This document shows positions 56,588 through 64,000 of a stretch of DNA of 64,000 nucleotides, in pieces. The translations under genes were made by a program, and so were the position numbers. The stretch covers positions 47,213,912-47,277,911 of the forward strand of contig JBCFYV010009882.1 in the NCBI GenBank assembly GCA_039000515.1, in the 5' to 3' direction. Under the pieces are notes generated by a model. The model did no database searches, had not been told where the DNA came from, and worked only from the letters and a program-made list of their open reading frames with translations. This DNA is from Timema cristinae. Lineage: Eukaryota > Arthropoda > Insecta > Phasmatodea > Timematidae. Position 1 is the first letter of the stretch. Each line of letters starts with the position of its first letter.

Positions 56588-56764
56588 ATAATTGAACTTC
56601 TGAGAATACTTCATAGTTATATTTGTGTACCAATAGGTGGCATTGATTTCAAACACTGTGGTATTTGACGTACGCATAATTGAACTTCTGAGAATAATTC
56701 ATAGTTATGTTTGTGTAACATAGGTGGCATTGATTTCGAATTCTGTGGTATTTGACGTACGCAT
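56588..56764 (+). repeat. 88-bp tandem duplication in the Helitron
   Basis: ATAATTGAACTTCTGAGAAT to TTTGACGTACGC occurs twice (56588-56675 and 56676-56764), about 90% alike, and contains ATAGGTGGCATTGATTTC. Confidence 0.9.
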
Positions 56765-57125
56765 CAATACATGCGCAAGTCTCTTGCGTCGTGGCTTGGC
56801 GTTGTTTTGACATTTCAATTTCTGTACGATGTGTTTCGATAACCCACGTATCACAATCGCGTGAATATTGAGTGTATTTTTCATCAAGTGTACTCAAATA
56901 CATACATTGGGAAAATGTGTAGGGTGCTGTGTTGAAGTGAATATCTTACATGATCTTCCATAAATTTAAATTATATACATACGTATTCAATTACAATCAA
57001 TCTAACCTGCAAATTTTTATTTTAAATGCTTATTTGTGTCGATGATTTTAGAAAATTTACGGAGTGTCAAACGTTTCATCGAAAAAACAACAACATGTAA
57101 TCCATAAAATTAAAATATAAGTTGT

Positions 57126-57438
57126 TTATATTTAGGAAGGTAACCTGGTGGTCTAGGGGTAAGGTGTCAGACTTCTGTGCTGGCGGCCGGGGTTCAATCC
57201 TCGGTCCCGGCACAGATTTATCTGATTTCCAAACCTTTCCTACACCTCTGACAAGACATCTTGTGAATGTGTGGAATGCCAGGCCACCACCCTGGTTCGG
57301 ATCCCACGTTAAACTGTAGGTCCTCCATTTAATCTCACAATCACCCTACCATTACACATTAGCGTAAGTGCGTATAACCCGAACGGGTAGTAAGACGCGG
57401 TGCTAATAATAATAATAATAATTATTATTATATTTAGG
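57126..57438 (+). mobile_element. Family A SINE inside the Helitron
   Basis: Full-length element 57137-57427: A box TGGTCTAGGGG, B box GGTTCAATCC, tail GCGTATAACCCGAACGGGTA, AAT/ATT end. Exact 11-bp duplication TTATATTTAGG at 57126-57136 and 57428-57438. It lies just upstream of the first Helitron coding frame. Confidence 0.96.
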
Positions 57439-57461
57439 TGTTGTGTGTTTATTAAAGAACA

Positions 57462-59180
57462 ATGCCACGTCTTCGTGGAAGAGAAGGAAATATTGGTCGA
57501 CGTACACATAATTCACAAATAGTCCACACCTGTCGGTTAAATCGAACGGCAGAAAATCAATTGACAGACAATGCAAATTTAAGAGTCCAGATTGCAAACT
57601 CACGTGAAAATGAAAGTCAACGGCAACGCAACGAATGCCTTTGAAATAATGCATTGAGACAAAGACAGGCGCGTCAATGAGCCACTGACGCACACAGAGC
57701 ACATCAACCACAGCGCCTGCAAGTACATCGTGCATTGACACGCGCATCACTTTTCCGTCTTGCATTCGAATATGAGTCGGACATCGACTATTCGTCACAT
57801 TCACAAATTGTCAGCGGCGCTATGGACAAAGAATGCCAATCTTCCATGCATTCAAATACAAAGGTGAATCGGTCAGTTTCTGCTGCGCGTCTGGAAAAGT
57901 TGTACTTCCACCATTGAATTCACCGCCAGAACCGTTGAAAACACAATTGGCTGGAGCCACACCTCAATCAAAATGGTTTTTGCGTAAAATTCACAAATTC
58001 AATTCTTGCTTCCAAATGATATCATTTGGAGCAACAAAAATCGTTCAGAATGAGGATGGTCGCAATTTTGAATCAACGTTTAAGATTCAGGGCCAAGTAT
58101 ATCATCAAATAGGTTCTTTAATCTCAATGCCTGATGCCGATCCAAAATTCTTGCAAATCTACTTCATGGGCGATGAGGAGCAACAAAGAAACGCACGCTG
58201 CCAGTACAACCACATCGAGCAGATGAAGGAGCGAGAAAGTGTGGCGACTTTGGAACCAATTTTGCGAAATCACAACTAGTTGGTCCAGTTGTTTTATACC
58301 GTTTCAAACAGACTGCAAAACGACAACTACATGATTGTCAATAAAGCAGATAAAGTACCATTTGGAGAGCATGTGGGCCGATACAATTCACTAACCGTTA
58401 ATGAAGTTGCAGTTGTTATAGTTGGCGACGCATATGAACGTCGAGATATACGGATCCAACACAGAGATAACACGGTTAACACAATTCAAGACAGTCATCG
58501 TTCTTACGACGCTTTGCAATATCCGTTGATATTTTGGGACGGAGAAGATGGATTTCATTTTAACATCAAACAAATAAATCCAGTGACAGGTACAATCTAC
58601 ATATTATTTACTTTTTCTTTTTCTGTAAGATTAATTTATTTTTGTCTAATTTATCTTTTTACTTTGCTGGTGCAGAAACCAACAAGAAAGTGAGCGTGAT
58701 GAACTTCTACGCATATCGGTTGATGATTCGTGCAAATGAAGACAACAACATTCTCTGATGCCTCCAGCTGTTTCATCAATACATCCTTGATATGTATAAG
58801 AAAATTGAAAGCGAGCGATTACGGTAACTCAAGTATAATCAAGCGAAGCTGCGTTCTGAGGAGTACATTCATTTGCGTGATCCTATTGTCGGTGACGTCA
58901 GTAACGTTGATGGAACCACTAATAGCAATGACATCGTTACCGCATATATTCTTTCATCATCATATATTGGTAGCCGCGTCATATGCAAGAATATATTCAA
59001 GATGCCATGACTTTCATGCGCGCGTGCGGCCGACCAGATTTATTCATTACATCTACGTGCAATCCTAACTGAGATGAAATTAAAATTTTGTTATTGCCAG
59101 GTCAAACAGCAATACATCGCCATGATATCACTGCACGTGTCTTCAAACAAAAATTAATATCGTTGATTAACTAGATTACA
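57462..59180 (+). pseudogene. Helitron Rep/helicase gene, 5' part
   Basis: Starts at ATG 57462 (MPRLRGREGNIGRRTHNSQ). Frame breaks near 57642-57740, then a block with FKYKGESVSFCCASGKVVLP and FLRKIHKFNS reads from about 57845; an in-frame stop is at 58277-58279. The frame then continues to DGFHFNIKQINP and a probable intron (58590-58675), then KKVSVMNFYAYR, LFHQYILDMYKKIESERLR, EEYIHLRD, GDVSNVDGTTNS, and pieces of the RPDLF-x-CNPNW region and RVFKQKLI near 59150. These are the Helitron-like N-terminal domain and start of Rep. The two-His nuclease motif, the catalytic tyrosines and the helicase are absent. Several frameshifts make it non-functional. Confidence 0.88.
58590..58675 (+). other. 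Probable 86-nt intron in Helitron gene
   Basis: GTACAATC to TTTACTTTGCTGGTGCAG splits the coding sequence after CCAGTGACAG. Omitting it joins VT with E-TNKKVS in frame (phase 1), with a long T-rich tract before the AG. Confidence 0.65.
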
Positions 59181-60024
59181 CATCAATCTGATCATTTATA
59201 CACCTCAGGGATTATACGAAAAACATTGTTCATCGACTCGCATTAAGATAAAAACAAAACTAACTTTATTGATTTCGTCGGACTGTTTTTATAACATCAC
59301 AACCTTAGGTATAAGAGGGGGTGAGGTTTCTATGCAGCTGACTGTACGTATCCTCGAAATAGTATGTACTTCGTACAACAAGTATATACTATTTAGATGG
59401 TACGTATATCGGTAAGTTGTTCTGCTTAAGCCCGTAAAGGTTCCAGGCCCAAAACAGTATATGTTTTGCACTATGAAAATAGAAACAATTAAAAAGTGAT
59501 TTGACATTTGTCATATTTGAAGGTACGTCAATAAAATAAAATTAGCTGTACCCGGCATTCAAATTTGTAAGCAAGCTTCGCAATTTTTTTCGATACAGCT
59601 GACATTTGTGGAGTTGTGGGTGAAATTCCAAAAATTGTTGGGATCACTATTCCATATATTATTATTTTTAATAATGGATATCATGTATGCATAAGTGTCT
59701 AGCAGTTCCTATTCTAAGTACAATTTATTAGTTTCAGAAACAGACAGACGGAATGGGAAAGCATTGCCATTACTGTGAAACAAAGTATTTGTAATGTACT
59801 ATTGTCTCAATATAGTTGATTTTGAGGAAAGAAAAGATGTTTTATTTTGTATGTTGTCTTGACAAACCCTGAATTTTTAATATTGGTGTAACTCACTAAT
59901 TGGAGTTCATTGTGAATTTGTAATTGTGATGATCACATAGTGTTTGTTTTATTATCGAAATCAATTATGCCACCCAAACGAAAAGCCAACGTTCGGGCAG
60001 GACAACGTCTGTCGGGTCAACTAG

Positions 60025-61005
60025 TATATATATATATAATATTCAAAAATCAGTAATTAGTATATTACTATACAACATTTTTAAAGCCAATTTCAAAATT
60101 ATTTTTACTTTCAAAAACCACCCTTCACTAAGCTACTCTCAAAAGAATTTTCGCCCGAAAACAAAGTAGTCAGCATTATTTGGGAGGTCAAACACTCCAT
60201 TTATACACCTATACACCTATAAAACGTAAATATTCATCTTATTCAAGAGATCAAAAGTTTTCAAGATTACAATACAAGATTACAATACAAGATTACAATG
60301 AGAAGGTAAAAAGTTCTTCACATTTCACCAAAGGGCATAATTAATTAAATAATATAGATTGTTACAGAAACACATTTTTAATTAATGGTATGACACAATT
60401 GCACATACTTTCTCATATAGTGTTTTGAAGGCTAGAACAAAAGTTTCAGGTTTAATTTTTTTAACATCTCTTATATAAATTTTCATCAGAAAAACGAATA
60501 CATAATATTTTTAATCTAAATAAACAGTTTTCATATAAAATAAACTTTTATCAAAATTGTTCAACTATTTAAACCAAATTTAAAGTTTTCAAACACAATT
60601 TTTGTAAACTACCCCAAATATAATTTTAATTTTTAAAAATGAAAGTATACATATATTAATCATGAAAATCAATTCCCATTTATCAATTTTGAACTAAATA
60701 TTCAAATCCAATTTTAAAATATTCAAATATTCTAGAATTTTTCATGATAAAACTATGTTTAAATTAATTTACTTTAGATAAATAAATATACCATATTAGA
60801 TATCAGGTAAAATAGAACCAAGATACCAATTTTGAACAATATCATCTTATTTACGTTCAAACACTTTGCAAATTTTCAAAAATCAGTAATTAATATACTG
60901 GCTTTTTTTTTTAAATACCCTTGATTTTGTTTAAAATTTGTATTTAGAGAATATTTTACATGATAGTATAGTAACATGTTGTTTTTCTAGGATAAATTCA
61001 TTTAA
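60025..61005 (-). repeat. Repeat D, minus orientation
   Basis: AAAATCAGTAATTAGTATAT, CTTCACTAAGCTACTCTCAA, TTTTCGCCCGAAAACAAAGT and GTTTTCAAACACAATTTTTG resemble the 48 kb copy. It starts at the Helitron's right end after a short AT run. A small triplet of ACAAGATTACAAT lies near 60270. Confidence 0.65.
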
Positions 61006-61043
61006 AAGAATAAGGGTTTAAATCCCATTGTCAGTTATAATAC

Positions 61044-61290
61044 TGTAGTTGCGTAGCTGGTGCACGGGTGAGTCAAGGCGGAGCTTAGATGAATACGTCA
61101 GACACGTCGCCCAGTTTAGAGGAGAGATAATCGGTGAACTGACAAGCTACTGCTTCTATTTCTTCTTTCCTTCTTTCTTCGAGACACAGCATTCACAAAC
61201 AGACAGTAAGCCTACGCAATATAGGAAGAGCAGAAATGTGAATAAAGTATCAGAGAAGATAGTAACAAAATGTCTTATTAGTTTTCTACA
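61044..61290 (+). mobile_element. Possible solo LTR
   Basis: Begins TGTAG and ends CTACA, about 247 bp, GC-richer than the flanks, with AATAAAG at 61241 as a possible poly(A) signal. No target duplication was seen, and a single copy cannot confirm it. Confidence 0.25.
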
Positions 61291-62205
61291 CAGGTCAAAG
61301 GTATCACCCCTTACGCTGAAGGTTTTTCCTAACCGGAAATGTTGACATTTAGAAAATAATAAATAAACATAATAATTTTAATGAAATAAACATACTATAT
61401 TATATAACATTTACTAATGCTCCTAGTAAAAGCAATATCAACTATACCGGGTATTCATTTGAAATCTTTTCGTTAAAATATCTCGAAAACAACTCATTGC
61501 AGAAAAAAATATCTTAAACAAAAGATCAGAGAGGGAAATAAGGTGGTAAAGCTGGTATGACCTTGGGTGGAGTTGCTAAGGTGACGTCAAGGTGACTTTG
61601 ATTTTCTTAATGAGACTCCCAGTTTTCTATTACATATTCCTGCAGTTCATGTTGTGCTATTTTCAAAATGGTGGTTTTAAGCTTTTTAAAATAAAAGCTA
61701 TCACGAAAAATGAGCCTCACAAATTTCTGTGTTGCCGGCACTGGGAACGGCATTAGAATTTGTCCTATTCAAACATGGTTCGGGAATTTGCACACGTAGT
61801 TGCAGAAACCTGAGTGTGTGCACCTTGGGAACATTAAAACAAAACGTATATTGATTGTGAGCCTTATATCATGCAGGTAGCTGCAATACCAAACCTAGGA
61901 AGCTTAAACTTATCATATATGCTTCACAAAATCTGACGGTGTGAGCGTTGTGACTATATTTGTACTTTACCTTTAATGTGAGCCTAACGCCTTAAGACGT
62001 GTGGCAATCAGTTCAGGTAGCTCCAAAAACGAAGAAATTTTGAATGTGAAAACTTGTCATACGTCACTTTTGAAACTTGAGGAGGTGAAATTAGGGCTTA
62101 TTTTTTACTCTCACATGCATTTTAGGCCCGACTAGTTAGGCTGGTTGATCACGGTTTTGCGCATAAAAATTATCAAATAATTTTCTGTTAAATTTCTGTG
62201 CTTCG
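61291..62205. other. Unclassified, possible DNA-transposon remnant
   Basis: TACCGGGTATTCATTTGAAA at 61447 and AAAATATCTCGAAAAC after it resemble ends of arthropod DNA transposons of the IS630/Tc1 type, from memory. No transposase frame was found. Confidence 0.3.
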
Positions 62206-62355
62206 TGTCTTCCTACTCGTTCGGGATATCCTCCCAACTAAACTAATGGAGTAAAGACGTGAAATAAAAAATTGAGAGAAAATTTAAATGAGAAAAGAAA
62301 ATCAATTAGGAAAACCCAACCATATCAATCCATCACTGGTAAATAAGACTATAGA
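62206..62355 (-). mobile_element. Degenerate family B SINE, tail side
   Basis: Minus strand: CTTCGTGTCTTCCTACTCGT with TCGGGATAT is the shared tail; AAATTGAGAGAAAATTTAAA and TTAGGAAAACCCAACC continue in B order. Confidence 0.5.
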
Positions 62356-62454
62356 AGTTTTATATTAAGCCCGCGTGACCCCTGACATCGGTTTTATCTG
62401 ATTTGAAATGTACGATTTGTTAAAATTGACAGTAAAAAACCATTATTGATTTTT

Positions 62455-62698
62455 TTTAACACTGCGTATTACCACCCGTTTGGGTTATACGCCTATGTAC
62501 TAATTACGCTAATAAGTTAGGGATGAGTAAGGTTGAATTTAGAGTAAATATGACCTCATTTGTATAGAGTAAGAGAGTTGGAAACCATTTAGGGAAAACT
62601 ACCTTTAATAAACCCGACCGGAATCAAATTCAAATCCCCCCATCGCCAGAAGTCTAGTCTATTGATAGAGTCACGCCAGAGACCGTGTGGGCGTAGAA
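62455..62698 (-). mobile_element. Family B SINE
   Basis: Minus strand: tail ACTGCGTATTACCACCCGTT, GATGAGTAAGGTTGAATTTA, decayed B box in GGAATCAAATTCAAATCCCC, head CCAGAGACCGTGTGGGCG. Confidence 0.85.
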
Positions 62699-62797
62699 GC
62701 ATGTTTTGTAATATTAAAATGTGTTTCGTAACGTTTCTAATCTTAATTTTACTATTGATATGGATACGGAAATAAGATGAATCATACATTTTTTTCT

Positions 62798-62928
62798 TAG
62801 CACCACATGTTCAAGTTAAACGCATTTATGTACTAATGAGTAAGGTATGAACAAGGTTAATTTTAGAGGACGTGTACCTGTATTTGTTTGGAGGGAGGGT
62901 GAAATTCAAGAGAATGGAAAGCAGGCAT
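62798..62928 (-). mobile_element. Family B SINE, tail half
   Basis: Minus strand: TAGCACCACATGTTCAAGTT, AACAAGGTTAATTTTAGAGG and TTTGTTTGGAGGGAGGGTGA. The head half is missing. Confidence 0.7.
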
Positions 62929-63104
62929 ATTCTAAAACTTATCAACTTATTTATTTATTCATATGTATCATAAGCTGACACGTGATGGTTGATGATGGAC
63001 TCAACTAATTTAAAATGTTGTACAGTTGTAACTTATCAAACTTTAGAATAATATGTAACATTCATAATTGGACAGACAAAATGTATTTCTTATTTTGTAG
63101 TGCA

Positions 63105-63338
63105 CTGCATGTTACTACCCACTCTGACTATCCACATGTTTATTCTAATGGGGATGGTAAAATAAAGTTAGAATTTAGAATAAATGTGACAGCATTTTTT
63201 GAAAAGAAGAGTAGTAAATAATTTAAGACAAACCAAAGTCGATACACCCGACTGGTAATATAGCTTTTATCCCTGGGTACTTGGCAATCCAGTCTAGCAC
63301 AAGGATAATGCATTAGATCAAACAACCATTGAATAGGC
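63105..63338 (-). mobile_element. Family B SINE, old
   Basis: Minus strand: tail GTTACTACCCACTCTGACTA, AAAGTTAGAATTTAGAATAA, AAACCAAAGTCGATACACCC, GGCAATCCAGTCTAGCAC. Confidence 0.7.
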
Positions 63339-63364
63339 TGAAACGTTTTATTAAATTGTAAGTG

Positions 63365-63478
63365 AACAACCAGCCCAGTGCACCTGACTACGAAACTGGG
63401 GGTCCTGGTTTCAATACCCAGCTGGTACCATTGGTATTTGCCCCAAAAGGGAACTATCCCAAAGGTCACCGGTGTTTG
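63365..63478 (+). mobile_element. tRNA-like SINE head, other type
   Basis: AGCCCAGTGCACCTGACTAC with B-box-like CTGGTTTCAATACCCAGC, then GCCCCAAAAGGGAACTATCC. It is a single copy here, so family membership is uncertain. Confidence 0.4.
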
Positions 63479-63499
63479 GTTAGCTATGCTTAAGCTAGT

Positions 63500-63650
63500 A
63501 TTTAACTAGAATGACGGAGATCTTGGAGCTCAAACCTTGGTCTGGTATGATGAGGGTGTTATTGCCTCATTGGTTTCCAACTCTCTCTCTCTCCAAGCAA
63601 ATGTAAGTAAATTTCCTTTAAAATTATACCTTCCTTATACTTATTCCATT
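63500..63650 (+). mobile_element. Family B SINE, 3' part lost
   Basis: GACGGAGATCTTGGAGCTCA, TGGTCTGGTATGATGAGGGT, TTTCCAACTCTCTCTCTC, ending near ACCTTCCTTATACTTATTCC. Confidence 0.65.
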
Positions 63651-63659
63651 ATTTCTTTT

Positions 63660-63915
63660 TTATTTACCACGTCTTTTACACGTTTGAGCTATACGCATAA
63701 GTAATAATTACTCTAATGAGTTAGGGATTAGTAAGGTTGCATTTATAGGAAGTGTGCCGACATTTATGTGAAGGAGGAGTATAAAAATATTTAGGAAAAA
63801 CCATTCTTAGTACACCCGACAGGGATTGAACCCCAATCTCCCCTTCATTAGCAGTATAGTTTATTGTGAGAGTGATGCCTTAGAGTTCATACCATGTAGC
63901 CACCGAAGCGGGTAT
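63660..63915 (-). mobile_element. Family B SINE, nearly complete
   Basis: Minus strand: decayed tail TTTACCACGTCTTTTACACG, TTAGGGATTAGTAAGGTTGC, B box complement in GGGATTGAACCCCAATCTCC, head GTAGCCACCGAAGCGGGT. Confidence 0.88.
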
Positions 63916-64000
63916 TTATCGTAATTAGTGTATGTTCAATGTTCATACTTGAAAAGGTATTAAGACGTGGTGGAAAATGTTTTGTTTTTTCCTAATCATA

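Larger units (their letters stand above)
56284..60024 (+). mobile_element. Defective Helitron
   Basis: A rolling-circle DNA transposon. The left end TCTTCTGTACGTGTGTATGT with GAACTCCTCCTAAACGGC and TGGACCGATTTTGATTAAAT is typical of arthropod Helitron 5' ends. The right end has GACAACGTCTGTC (short hairpin), then GGGTCAACTAG ending in CTAG before T, as the CTRR rule predicts. Inside is part of the Rep/helicase gene; the helicase and everything after the early Rep region are missing. The exact 5' base is uncertain within a few nt because the flank is AT repeat. Confidence 0.88.

Noticed and set aside
1..64000. Prokaryotic features: CRISPR array, operons, ribosome binding sites, Rho-independent terminators
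   Set aside because: Regularly spaced repeats are microsatellites, SINEs or satellite-like units; the sequence is eukaryotic throughout.

Overview
This is an A+T-rich, repeat-dense stretch of an animal nuclear genome with no intact protein-coding gene that I can support. The likely host is an arthropod, perhaps a crustacean; that is inference from the transposon types and their protein relatives, not proof. Every longer open frame is low complexity (runs of Leu, Ile, Asn or Tyr read from microsatellites), crosses a repeat, or is a fragment of a decayed transposon or multicopy gene. The window could be intergenic or the inside of a very large intron.

The main content is short retroposons. Family A has a tRNA-like head with good Pol III A and B boxes and a (AAT)n end. 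Family B and its variant B' have different tRNA-like heads, B resembling class II Leu/Ser tRNA. All three end in the same conserved tail, GCGTATAACCCGAACGGGT followed by AGTAAGACGCGGTGCTAA. At least nine A copies, about thirty B or B' copies and a few tail-only insertions are visible, several with 7-13 bp target duplications and several nested. A further family, C, keeps a tRNA-like acceptor stem.

Layout. 0-15 kb: SINEs, AAT microsatellites, a GC-rich GTCACGG cluster (5.4 kb) and two TTAA-bounded foldback MITEs (6.9-8.05 kb), the first sitting inside a B SINE. 15.9-22.0 kb: two colinear fragments of a decayed multicopy gene separated by about 3.6 kb, which holds a long dispersed repeat (called D here) and an array of flipping units containing CCCGCCACATT. 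23-30 kb: SINEs, a possible 36-nt exon, an (AT)n tract and a 2.2 kb foldback element (26.6-28.75 kb) with an internal minisatellite and a 90-codon open frame. 30-41 kb: A+T-rich sequence, SINEs, a dead IS630/Tc1-mariner transposase and a small inverted/direct repeat trio. 41-49 kb: long D repeats, an inverted pair around a B SINE, then another copy. 50.6-52.9 kb: direct repeats around a pyrimidine-rich CT tract. 53-61 kb: D repeat, AT minisatellite, and a defective Helitron (about 56.3-60.0 kb) carrying a nested SINE and a probable spliceosomal intron. 61-64 kb: a possible solo LTR and a crowd of old B SINEs.

No operon-like or pathway logic links these parts. The window reads as layers of insertion, and the nesting gives a relative chronology: B SINEs are generally the oldest, MITEs and A SINEs land in them, and A SINEs also land in the Helitron, the D repeat, the decayed gene and the foldback element.
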